64,000 nt of DNA from Nostoc sp. HK-01. GTDB taxonomy: Bacteria > Cyanobacteriota > Cyanobacteriia > Cyanobacteriales > Nostocaceae. Under the pieces are notes generated by a model. That model was not told the DNA's origin. It worked only from the letters and a program-made list of their open reading frames with translations, and made no database searches. Shown in pieces: positions 1-8,303 of the stretch. Numbering within the stretch: the first letter of the stretch is position 1; each line of letters starts with the position of its first letter. Location: positions 5,691,001-5,755,000 of the forward strand of contig AP018318.1 of NCBI GenBank assembly GCA_003990705.1, written 5' to 3'. The position numbers and the translations under genes were made by a program.

Positions 1-4
1 CGCG

Positions 5-111
5 TTCACATTTGCGTGTTTCGCGCAAGCTGTAGCAACTTCCGTTTTCCCTGTAGTAACTTCTGCTTTCACGTTTCCGTGTTTTGCGCAAGCTGTAGCA
101 ACTTTTGTTTT
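5..111. repeat. Imperfect tandem repeat, about 2.5 copies
   Basis: Two 44-bp units (about 5-48 and 68-111) share the core GCGCAAGCTGTAGCAACTT. A partial unit lies between them (about 51-70). No open reading frame is supported here. It looks like the tandemly repeated intergenic DNA common in Nostocales. The rest of the stretch up to position 280 shows nothing recognisable. Confidence 0.6.
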
Positions 112-294
112 GATGTTATGCGAATTTGTAATTACCAATTGGGGCATTGCATAATTACAGGATAATTTTCGTTGTATCATGCTGAGTGCAGTAACGCAGA
201 AAGTAGACGCAATACACTTTGTTACGCTCAGAATGACAATTCATTCCCAGAATCAACAACGCCGTTAAAATTTATATATTAGGAGGGCTAACGC

Positions 295-1404
295 GTGGAT
301 GTTAAAGCAGCAGTAGCTTACGGCGCGGGTCAGCCGCTAACTATCGAAACAGTGCAATTATCAGGGCCACAAGCAGGAGAAGTTTTAGTAGAAATTAAAG
401 CTTCGGGAGTTTGTCACACCGATGCTTATACTCTGTCTGGTGCTGATCCTGAAGGTTTGTTTCCCGCAATTTTAGGTCATGAAGGGGCGGGTGTGGTAGT
501 TGAAGTGGGTGCTGGTGTCACCAGTGTCAAACCCGGAGATCATGTCATCCCACTGTACACCCCAGAATGCCGTCAGTGTGAATATTGTCTCAGCCTCAAA
601 ACCAATCTCTGTCAAGCAATTCGCGCCACTCAAGGACGCGGCGTAATGCCCAACGGTACGAGTCGTTTTAGTATCGGTGGCGAAATGATTCATCATTATA
701 TGGGTACATCCACCTTTGCTAACTACACAGTATTACCAGAAATTGCTGTCGCCAAAATTCGAGAAGATGCCCCATTTGACAAGGTTTGTTACATTGGCTG
801 CGGTGTCACCACAGGTATAGGTGCAGTGATTTATACCGCCAAAGTAGAACCAGGAGCCAAAGTTATCGTGTTTGGCTTGGGTGGTATTGGCTTAAACGTC
901 ATCCAAGGAGCGCGGATGGTAGGAGCCGATATGATTGTGGGGGTAGATATTAATCCCAGCAAGCGCGCCTTAGCCGAAAAGTTTGGGATGACGCACTTTG
1001 TTAATCCTGATGAAGTTGAAGGTGATTTAGTTAGTTATTTAGTTGACTTAACTAAAGGCGGTGCAGACTACACCTTTGAATGTATTGGCAATGTCAAAGT
1101 AATGCGTCAAGCTCTAGAATGCTGCCATAAAGGTTGGGGTGTGAGTGTCATTATTGGCGTAGCTGGCGCAGGACAAGAAATCAGCACACGTCCGTTTCAA
1201 TTAGTCACAGGTAGAGTCTGGAAAGGTTCAGCCTTTGGTGGTGCAAGAGGACGCACAGATGTGCCGAAAATTGTTGATTGGTATATGGATGGCAAAATTA
1301 ATATTGATGATTTAATTACCCATGTAATGCCAATTGAAGAAATTAATCATGCTTTAGAATTAATGCATAAAGGTGAATCTATTCGTAGTGTTGTAACGTT
1401 TTAG
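295..1404 (+). CDS. frmA: S-(hydroxymethyl)glutathione dehydrogenase / class III alcohol dehydrogenase
   Basis: A 369-residue zinc-dependent medium-chain dehydrogenase that oxidises S-hydroxymethylglutathione, the spontaneous adduct of formaldehyde and glutathione, to S-formylglutathione. The catalytic-zinc region GVCHTD and GHEGAG is near residues 38-66. The structural-zinc cysteine cluster (CRQCEYC...C) is near 92-106. The NAD-binding glycine motif GLGGIGLN is near 194. Length matches the class III family. The start is GTG at 295, chosen because AGGAGG lies at 281-286. The enzyme for the next step, S-formylglutathione hydrolase, is at 4879, separated by three unrelated genes. Confidence 0.95.
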   Translation: MDVKAAVAYGAGQPLTIETVQLSGPQAGEVLVEIKASGVCHTDAYTLSGADPEGLFPAILGHEGAGVVVEVGAGVTSVKPGDHVIPLYTPECRQCEYCLSLKTNLCQAIRATQGRGVMPNGTSRFSIGGEMIHHYMGTSTFANYTVLPEIAVAKIREDAPFDKVCYIGCGVTTGIGAVIYTAKVEPGAKVIVFGLGGIGLNVIQGARMVGADMIVGVDINPSKRALAEKFGMTHFVNPDEVEGDLVSYLVDLTKGGADYTFECIGNVKVMRQALECCHKGWGVSVIIGVAGAGQEISTRPFQLVTGRVWKGSAFGGARGRTDVPKIVDWYMDGKINIDDLITHVMPIEEINHALELMHKGESIRSVVTF

Positions 1405-1415
1405 TTAAGAAAATA

Positions 1416-1491
1416 GTAGGTTGCGTGTAGCGATAGCGTAACCCAACAAAGTATGCTCGAATGTTGGGTTCCGTTCCTCCACCCAACCTAC
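1416..1491. repeat. Nested inverted repeat after frmA
   Basis: The outer arms GTAGGTTG (1416-1423) and CAACCTAC (1484-1491) enclose inner arms AACCCAACA (1440-1448) and TGTTGGGTT (1462-1470). It resembles the dispersed GGTTGGGTT-type repeats of cyanobacterial intergenic DNA. It may also act as a transcription end for frmA, but no clear T-run follows. Confidence 0.55.
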
Positions 1492-1530
1492 ACCTAATTA
1501 ATTTAATTGCTACCAACTTGGGAGATGCAA

Positions 1531-2193
1531 ATGATTACTACCAGTGAAGTGATAAGCAGCAATCCTCAAGAAACACCACTTGCAGAAAAGCGCGTCACAC
1601 TGAATAACATTAGTTGGGATGCTTATGAGCAAATTCTTGATGCTTTGGGTGATAATCGCGCAGCCCGACTGACATATTATCAGGGAATGTTGGAGATTAT
1701 GACACCTTTAGAAGAACATGAAAATGCTAACTGTTTAGTTGGGCAATTGATTGAGTTACTAGCAGAAGAACTCAATTTTAATCTCAAGAGTATGGGTTCA
1801 ACTACACTCAAGATTCCAATTCTCAAATCTAGTCCAGAACCGGATAAATGTTACTACATTCAAAACGAGCCTCTTGTGCGAGGTAAAACAGTAAATTTAG
1901 CCGTAGATCCACCTCCAGATTTAATCTTAGAAGTAGATATCACACATACAGATATCAATAAAAAACAAATGTATCAGGATATGAAAGTTCCTGAATTTTG
2001 GCGTTACAACGGAACAAAACTAACTATTTATCTCTTAGAACAAGGGGAATATCAAGAATCAGCAACCAGCGCGACATTTCCGATATTAACTAAATCAATG
2101 GTTTATGAGTTTTTAGCACAATGCAAAACTCAGGGAGAAACCCAAACTAAAAAAGCTTTTCGGAAAATGTTTCAAGCACAAATCCAGCAATAG
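1531..2193 (+). CDS. Uma2 family (DUF820) PD-(D/E)XK-fold protein
   Basis: About 220 residues of the Uma2 family, a restriction-endonuclease-like fold that is highly multiplied in cyanobacteria and has no established cellular role. The family core is visible: YYQGMLEIM early on, then PDLILEVDITHTD with the acidic metal-site pattern, then a conserved Lys and the PEFWRY segment. In-frame starts at TTG 1507 and ATG 1525 also exist. ATG 1531 is preferred because GGAG lies at 1521-1524. It is followed by a DUF29 gene with the same orientation. Confidence 0.8.
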   Translation: MITTSEVISSNPQETPLAEKRVTLNNISWDAYEQILDALGDNRAARLTYYQGMLEIMTPLEEHENANCLVGQLIELLAEELNFNLKSMGSTTLKIPILKSSPEPDKCYYIQNEPLVRGKTVNLAVDPPPDLILEVDITHTDINKKQMYQDMKVPEFWRYNGTKLTIYLLEQGEYQESATSATFPILTKSMVYEFLAQCKTQGETQTKKAFRKMFQAQIQQ

Positions 2194-2244
2194 TCTAGCT
2201 ATTGGCAATGATTTAATTGCATAAAAATTGAATCAAATTTAACT

Positions 2245-2724
2245 ATGCAAACACCACAAAGTAAACAAACAAATCTCTATGAAACTGATTTCTATGCTTG
2301 GAGTCAGCAACAAGCTAATTTACTACGTCATCAACAATGGCATCAACTTGACTTACCCAATTTAATCGAGGAGATTGAATCTTTGGGAATAAAAGAACGC
2401 CAAGAATTACGAAATCGCCTCAGTATATTAATTGGACATTTTTTGAAATGGGAATATCAACCGATAAAACGCAGTCGTAGTTGGTTAGCCACAATTCGCA
2501 TCCAACGGCGGGCAATTCTCAAATTACTAGAAGAAAATCCTAGTTTACAGTCTTATTTAGAAATAGCAATTCAGGAAGCTTATGAAAATGCTAGGGATTT
2601 AGCATCAGGAGAAACTAATCTGCCAATTTCAACATTTCCACAGCAATGTTTGTATGTGTTAGCTGAGATGATTAATGAAAGCTTTTATCCTGGCGAACCT
2701 GCAAGCGATGATTTAATGGAATAA
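2245..2724 (+). CDS. DUF29 family protein
   Basis: A 159-residue protein with the typical DUF29 layout: LYETDFYAWSQQQANLL at the N terminus, an IEEIESLG helix, then a basic central stretch (KRSRSWLATIRIQRRAI) and a C-terminal FPxxC segment. DUF29 proteins are common in cyanobacteria and of unknown function. The same family occurs again at 21577. There is no signal peptide or membrane segment. It lies 51 bp after the Uma2 gene and may be cotranscribed with it. Confidence 0.8.
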   Translation: MQTPQSKQTNLYETDFYAWSQQQANLLRHQQWHQLDLPNLIEEIESLGIKERQELRNRLSILIGHFLKWEYQPIKRSRSWLATIRIQRRAILKLLEENPSLQSYLEIAIQEAYENARDLASGETNLPISTFPQQCLYVLAEMINESFYPGEPASDDLME

Positions 2725-2789
2725 TAGCGATCGCTTTTTTTATCAAAAATACGTAAATTTGCAAAATCCGCTTTTCTAGTTACTCCTTA

Positions 2790-4688
2790 TCAAGACAATA
2801 GAAAAGTTTGATGTTCAGCGAGATCGAGCCAATCCCATAGGTCTTGTGCTGTAGGATCAGTTCCACTTTCCTTATAAAACTTAAACAAACCTTCTCCCGT
2901 CACACCACACTCTCCAGTTTTACCATCTTCTAGTTTAACTTTCAACTCGACTCGTGTATTATTGATGTCCATTCCTTGACGTTTCAACTCTAACAGTGCT
3001 TGATAAGTGTAGTAAGCATCAGGCATATAATGCCCGCTTTCATTAGTAATTGTTGTAACTTTTCCAGATGAGAATGCAATCTCTCCTGCGGCTGCAACAG
3101 GTTTTCCACCTAGAAAACTGGAGTGGTGAAAATCTTGTCCGTCTTGGCTTTCTTCTTTTTCACTTGCGACGTATAAATCACCATCTTCACTCATTACGAA
3201 AATAAACCTACCATTTTCTCTGCGATCTATGTCTGTTGTTACATTTGTGCTATCTACAGGATTATTATTTTCATCCACATAAATTGTTTCTTCTCCTTGC
3301 TTGATTGCTTTGATCTTGTATTTTTCTCTCTGTTCAGGAGTCAAATACGGTACAGGTTTTTTTTGCTCGTTTATATCTTGTCCTCCTACTCGCAATCTTT
3401 TAGACTCATCTTTTCGGTATTCCTTGTCCATTTTAATTAATTTGTCATATTTTGCATCTTTATTTTTGCTTGTTATATTTCGTTTATCTTCTTGAAAAAC
3501 GTTTTCTTTTGCTGCAATCCTAGCTTTACTTAGTTCACTATATATTTCATGTATTTCACATATTTCTGATCCCAAGTTTTTAATTTCAGATTCTTCGTCA
3601 GCATTTTGAAATGCTTCTAAACCTCCAAGTTGATTAAAATTCGAGAATAAATTTTCTAATTCTTCTTGTAGGGTTTTGCGAATAGGTCTTTCTTCTGCTA
3701 GTAATTTCTGCAATTCACTAGGATCACTAGACTCATCTATAATTTGTAGAGCATCAGATATATCTTTTGCTTTGGTCAATATGTCATTATCAGAATGCTG
3801 CTTTATTTTTTTCTCTAAATGCTTTTCTAACTTCTCTTTTGTATCTTGATCTTGTTGCAATTTCTGAGGATTTGTCTTTCTATCTGCTGACTGTTGTTTG
3901 AAAAATTCTTCTAGTGTTTTTTTGGTGGGATTTTTAAATTTTTGCGCCTGCTGCTTGCGCGTTTCTTTTTCTACATCTCCTATCATTTTTTTGACACCAT
4001 CTCGTTGTACTACTCCTACATCTGAGCTTTGCTGCACAACATGGGTCAACTCATGAGCAATTAACTCCTGACCGCCCCGACTACCAGGGTCATACGCTCC
4101 CTGACGAAAGAAGATATCTTTTCCTGTAGTAAAAGCCTTCGCCTGTATCGATTGATTTAACTGGTCAGACTGAGTATCTGTATGAACTTTCACCCCACTA
4201 AAATCAGCCCCAAATGCTTGTTCCATCGGTTCTCTAAGACTTTTTGCTAGTGGCTGTCCACTACCTTTTGCTTGTTGAATCGACCCTTCCAACTCTGGTG
4301 TAGCAGCCATTCCACCCTCACCAGAAAGACGCTGTATTATGGACGACCTTTGGAGTTTGTCTTCTTCTACCAACTCCTGAGCGTTAATTTGCTGCACAGC
4401 ATCTGCTGCTACTTGGTCTGCTTCTTGCTCATACTTATCTCCAGGTTGCCCAATGGTGAGTTTCATCTGCAATCGTGGTGGTGCTGCTGGAGGACGCGGA
4501 AGAAACATTGAGACATTTGGAAAACCATCGCCAGACTTTCTGGTACTTTGTAGATTGGGTTGTTGCTGTGCTTGGAGCGTTTCTTCTTCCGAAGAAGGAA
4601 CTTTAAAACTACGTGGCGCAAACGGATTTTTACTTGATGATTCTGAAGAAGAAGCGTTTTGATATGGTTTACGTATTCTGGAGTACAT
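2790..4688 (-). CDS. DUF4157 (eCIS-core) protein with IQM-like C-terminal domain
   Basis: A 632-residue protein. Residues 1-75 are low-complexity and Ser/Pro-rich. Residues about 145-222 form a DUF4157 domain (AFGADFSGVKVHTD, then the zincin-like HELTH at 212-216 followed by VVQQ). The middle (about 230-480) is charged, mostly helical and probably coiled coil. From about 489 there is a separate domain with FHHSSFL (520-526), an AAGEI turn and SGHYMP (551-556). That pattern matches, from memory, the conserved domain of plant IQM calmodulin-binding proteins and some bacterial effectors. DUF4157 often marks cargo of contractile injection systems, but no such apparatus is encoded in this window. 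The function of the whole is unknown. Confidence 0.75.
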   Translation of the reverse strand: MYSRIRKPYQNASSSESSSKNPFAPRSFKVPSSEEETLQAQQQPNLQSTRKSGDGFPNVSMFLPRPPAAPPRLQMKLTIGQPGDKYEQEADQVAADAVQQINAQELVEEDKLQRSSIIQRLSGEGGMAATPELEGSIQQAKGSGQPLAKSLREPMEQAFGADFSGVKVHTDTQSDQLNQSIQAKAFTTGKDIFFRQGAYDPGSRGGQELIAHELTHVVQQSSDVGVVQRDGVKKMIGDVEKETRKQQAQKFKNPTKKTLEEFFKQQSADRKTNPQKLQQDQDTKEKLEKHLEKKIKQHSDNDILTKAKDISDALQIIDESSDPSELQKLLAEERPIRKTLQEELENLFSNFNQLGGLEAFQNADEESEIKNLGSEICEIHEIYSELSKARIAAKENVFQEDKRNITSKNKDAKYDKLIKMDKEYRKDESKRLRVGGQDINEQKKPVPYLTPEQREKYKIKAIKQGEETIYVDENNNPVDSTNVTTDIDRRENGRFIFVMSEDGDLYVASEKEESQDGQDFHHSSFLGGKPVAAAGEIAFSSGKVTTITNESGHYMPDAYYTYQALLELKRQGMDINNTRVELKVKLEDGKTGECGVTGEGLFKFYKESGTDPTAQDLWDWLDLAEHQTFLLS

Positions 4689-4878
4689 TGTTTCAAGCCT
4701 GCAATAATTGTTTTAGCAGTCTTTTTGCTGTTTTATTTCTAACTTTGAGCAAAGTTGCTGCTTGTGTATTTAACATCTCATTATGCTTGAATTACGCAAT
4801 TTAAAGTTGCGATCGCCAACTATTTGTTACAACTTAAATTTCAGCTATTCCAGAATTTAAATTAAAAATTTGGCAATC

Positions 4879-5721
4879 ATGACTCATCTGCAAACTATCT
4901 CTGAATATAGATGCTTTGACGGTAAACTCGGCTTTTATTCTCATACTTCCGCAACTTGTAACAGTGAAATGCGCTTTGCTGTTTATCAACCACCACAAGC
5001 AGCGCACAAACCAGTACCAGTTCTTTACTTTTTGTCTGGTTTGACTTGTACAGAAGAAAATTTTATGGTTAAGGCTGGGGCGCAACATTACGCCGCCGAG
5101 CATGGTTTAATGTTGGTAGCACCAGATACTAGCCCACGTAATACAGGTATTCCTGGTGAAGATGATGCTTGGGATTTCGGCACAGGTGCAGGATTTTATG
5201 TTGATGCTACCGCCCAACCTTGGCGATCGCACTATCAAATGTATAGTTACATTGTCCAAGAATTACCTGCGGTGATTGCAGATAACTTCTCTATCCAAGC
5301 AGATAAACAAGGTATTTTTGGTCATTCAATGGGGGGACATGGGGCGTTAGTTTGTGCTATACGTAACCCCCAACAATATAAATCAGTGTCTGCTTTTGCA
5401 CCTATTGTTGCACCGATGAATTGTCCCTGGGGCAAAAAGGCTTTCAGTGGATATTTAGGCAATAATCAAGATAATTGGCGTGCTTATGATGCGAGTGAAT
5501 TAATCAAACAATTAGGCTATCACAGTCCCATTTTAATTGACCAAGGCACCGCAGATAAATTTTTAACTGAACAACTAAAACCAGAAGTGTTTGAACAAGC
5601 TTGTACATCTGTAAATCAACCCCTCAATTTACGTTACCAAGCTGGTTATGATCATAGTTATTATTTCATTACTAGTTTTATTGAAGACCATATTCGTCAT
5701 CATGCGATCGCGCTGAATTAA
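4879..5721 (+). CDS. fghA: S-formylglutathione hydrolase
   Basis: A 280-residue esterase-D-type alpha/beta hydrolase that converts S-formylglutathione to formate and glutathione, the second step of glutathione-dependent formaldehyde detoxification. The oxyanion region YFLSGLTCTEENF, the nucleophile elbow GHSMGGHGAL (Ser), an Asp (QGTADKF) and the catalytic His (YDHSYYFI) are all visible. Length is typical. ATG 4879 is preferred over the in-frame TTG at 4870. It works with frmA at 295. The gene is convergent with the ABC-F gene, with a 4-bp gap. Confidence 0.95.
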   Translation: MTHLQTISEYRCFDGKLGFYSHTSATCNSEMRFAVYQPPQAAHKPVPVLYFLSGLTCTEENFMVKAGAQHYAAEHGLMLVAPDTSPRNTGIPGEDDAWDFGTGAGFYVDATAQPWRSHYQMYSYIVQELPAVIADNFSIQADKQGIFGHSMGGHGALVCAIRNPQQYKSVSAFAPIVAPMNCPWGKKAFSGYLGNNQDNWRAYDASELIKQLGYHSPILIDQGTADKFLTEQLKPEVFEQACTSVNQPLNLRYQAGYDHSYYFITSFIEDHIRHHAIALN

Positions 5722-5725
5722 AACT

Positions 5726-7333
5726 TCAACTCTGACCGATTTCTTGATAATATTGCTCAAGCTGATTGGGTAAATAACTTTTCATTTGTAAACTTTGCTG
5801 TTTTACTTGCCAACTGTGGTTGATATTGATGCGACTTAAAAAATCAATATCATGAGAAATGACAAATAAAGCGCCTTGATATTCATTGATGCCGATGACC
5901 ATTTGTTCTACAGTTTCAATATCAAGATTATTAGTTGGCTCATCGAGAATTAGCAAGTCAATTTCGGATATGCTAATCATAGCGATCGCTAGTCTAGCCA
6001 ACTCGCCACCACTCAACACAAATGCAGATTTATGCACATCATCATATTTAAATAAAAAGTGTCCTAGTTGTTGACGCAATAACTGATAACTCAAATTGGA
6101 ATTAGCAGATTGCATATTTTCAAGAATTGTTTGCTGACGATTTACGAGTTGATAAGTTTGGTCGAGATAAACAGCTTTCATGACAGGTGTAATTAAAATC
6201 TCACCTGATTCTAATAACACTGTTTCCTTCTCCATCCCCAAAATAGCTTTCGCTAAAGTCGATTTCCCCGAACCATTCGCCCCGATAATCGCAATACGTT
6301 CACCTGAAGAAATATGTAACTGAATATTTTGGATCAGTAGCCGATTAGATATCCAAAGATTTGCACCTTGAATATCAATTAAATTCCGGCGTTTCTGATT
6401 GCTTTCCTCTAAATGAACACTTGTGACTTTGGTAGTTTTAATCTTTGTCTCGTTGACTTTTTGCGTAGCTTTAGCTACAGCAGCTTCATGTTTTGTTTTA
6501 GCTGTTCCTGCTGCGGCTTCGGCTTTAGTTTTAATTAATCCAGCCGCCATCCTGTCAATACTACCATTGAGAAACTTCGCTCGACCGTTACGTTGTGCTT
6601 GGGCGGTGCGTTGCTGTTCTTGCATCGCGGCTGCTTGGGTGCGTTTAAGTTCCTTTCTGGCTACTTCGTGCGATCGCATTGCCACTTCTAATTCTATTTG
6701 CTTTTGTCGTCGATAATCAGAAAAATTGCCTCCATATACTTTTAATTGATTGGGAGTAAGTTCCCAAGTCACAGCAGTTACTTGAGCTAAGAAAAAAGGT
6801 TTGTGAGAGACAATGACATAAGCACCAGCAAAATTTAAAAGTAACTGTCTCAAGCTTTCTAATGCAGGTAAATCTATATGATTTGTTGGTTCATCTAGCA
6901 ACAACAAACTTGGCTGTTGTGATAAACCAATTGCTAAAAATAATTTCGTCAATTCTCCACCACTTAAATTAGCCATTGGTAATGATAAATCAATGGTTGT
7001 GTTGAATTGGGTTTGCAAAATCTCTTCAATGTTCCACCATTCATCAGCAATTGAAATTAAATAATTCAATACTGTATCTGCATTAATTGATTCTTGAATA
7101 GTACTAATTTGAGGTAAATAGTAAATACTACCCTGCCGAAACACCGAACCAGATTTAGGCTGAATCTGCCCAGCAATTATTTTTAATAGCGTTGATTTAC
7201 CAACACCATTACGACCAACTAAAGCAATGCGATCGCCCATTGCAATACTTCCTTGAATCCCAGAAAACAATGGCTGCATATCGCTGAGTTCATAACTTAA
7301 ATTCTCAGCGATTAATATTGATTTTTTCTGCAT
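5726..7333 (-). CDS. ABC-F family ATPase (duplicated ATP-binding cassette, no membrane domain)
   Basis: About 535 residues with two ATP-binding cassettes in one chain. Each has a Walker A (GRNGVGKST; GANGSGKST), a signature (LSGGELTKL; LSGGELARLAIA) and a Walker B (LLLLDEPTNHID; LLILDEPTNNLD). A long basic linker rich in Arg, Lys and Ala joins them. ABC-F proteins act on the ribosome, either rescuing stalled translation or protecting it from antibiotics. Which role applies here cannot be told. ATG 7333 is preferred over TTG 7342. The upstream leader contains two hairpins. Confidence 0.85.
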   Translation of the reverse strand: MQKKSILIAENLSYELSDMQPLFSGIQGSIAMGDRIALVGRNGVGKSTLLKIIAGQIQPKSGSVFRQGSIYYLPQISTIQESINADTVLNYLISIADEWWNIEEILQTQFNTTIDLSLPMANLSGGELTKLFLAIGLSQQPSLLLLDEPTNHIDLPALESLRQLLLNFAGAYVIVSHKPFFLAQVTAVTWELTPNQLKVYGGNFSDYRRQKQIELEVAMRSHEVARKELKRTQAAAMQEQQRTAQAQRNGRAKFLNGSIDRMAAGLIKTKAEAAAGTAKTKHEAAVAKATQKVNETKIKTTKVTSVHLEESNQKRRNLIDIQGANLWISNRLLIQNIQLHISSGERIAIIGANGSGKSTLAKAILGMEKETVLLESGEILITPVMKAVYLDQTYQLVNRQQTILENMQSANSNLSYQLLRQQLGHFLFKYDDVHKSAFVLSGGELARLAIAMISISEIDLLILDEPTNNLDIETVEQMVIGINEYQGALFVISHDIDFLSRININHSWQVKQQSLQMKSYLPNQLEQYYQEIGQS

Positions 7334-7692
7334 TCTTACCAAACCTCAAATCATCAACTTTCACCCATCTATGCACAAATATTTTGGGCGAATTGAATAG
7401 ACAAAATATTCAGATGCAATCACATCTGTATCAATAATTAACCACAGATAAATGTGGTTAAAATCAAAATATTGAAGATAAAAACAAAAATTCTAGCTCA
7501 TGATTATTTGAAGTAACCCTGTCAAACTTGGCGTATCTATTCGGTTTTGACAATTTTTGTCTGGTACTACTTCATTTCAGCTATCTCGATGTTAATATGA
7601 TGAGGTTTGATATAGACTACAGTGTAGCACAAAAGCATTGCGGAAAGCGAAGAATCTTCACACAGATGTAGTATGTGCCACAAAAATTAAAT
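7334..7692 (-). promoter_or_regulatory. Leader region of the ABC-F gene with two hairpins
   Basis: This 359-bp gap holds no supported gene. On the minus strand, upstream of the ABC-F start, two short perfect inverted repeats can be drawn: TTAACCACA/TGTGGTTAA at 7438-7461 and CAGATG/CATCTG at 7411-7428. The first is followed by TTATT in the minus direction. Antibiotic-resistance ABC-F genes are often controlled by leader attenuation, so a similar arrangement is possible here. This is inference only. Confidence 0.3.
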
Positions 7693-8280
7693 TTATTCTC
7701 CAACTGCTGACAAACTCACACCTTCATAAATATCACTCAAAGAAATTGCAAAATCTACTGTTTGGAGTGATAAAACTGCATCTAATGATTCATATTCTGT
7801 TAATACCCATTGAGCATTAGCATTTTTAGCGTAATGCTCAACTAAATATTCATATTGGTTGACTATAATATATTCTTTGAAGGTGGGAATAGAACGGTAA
7901 AATCTAAATTTATCAGTTTTATCATGGCTCTGTGTTGATTTAGATAATACTTCTATAATTACTCTAGGATTTGTGACTGTAGTAGTATTATTTCCCTCAT
8001 ATATTGGTTCTCCTTCAATCACCATAGCATCAGGATAAGTATAGATGCGGTAACGAGGTATCCATAATCTCACATCACCCATATAGATTTTGTAATTTTT
8101 ACCTCGCATATTAAATTTGAAATTAGTGCAGAAGTTTAAAGAAATTTCGTTATAGTTTGTAGTTCCACCTGCCATCGGCACAATTTCCCCATCGTAGTAT
8201 TCATGTTTAAATTCCGATGTCTCTTCTAGTTGGAGATATTCTTCGGGAGTGGAGTGTTTTTTTTGTGTTTGGATTTGCAT
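7693..8280 (-). CDS. Uma2 family (DUF820) protein
   Basis: A 195-residue Uma2-family protein of PD-(D/E)XK nuclease fold. Visible family features are the TPEEYLQLEE opening, the YYDGEIVPMAGGT segment, YPDAMVIEG, and the PRVIIEVLSKST core followed by a Lys-containing helix and EYIIVNQ. Length and start (ATG at 8280) are typical. It lies 23 bp downstream of the nucleotidyltransferase gene in the same direction and may be read from the same transcript. Function is not established. Confidence 0.82.
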   Translation of the reverse strand: MQIQTQKKHSTPEEYLQLEETSEFKHEYYDGEIVPMAGGTTNYNEISLNFCTNFKFNMRGKNYKIYMGDVRLWIPRYRIYTYPDAMVIEGEPIYEGNNTTTVTNPRVIIEVLSKSTQSHDKTDKFRFYRSIPTFKEYIIVNQYEYLVEHYAKNANAQWVLTEYESLDAVLSLQTVDFAISLSDIYEGVSLSAVGE

Positions 8281-8303
8281 AATTTTATCTTGAAAATAAC
8301 TGG

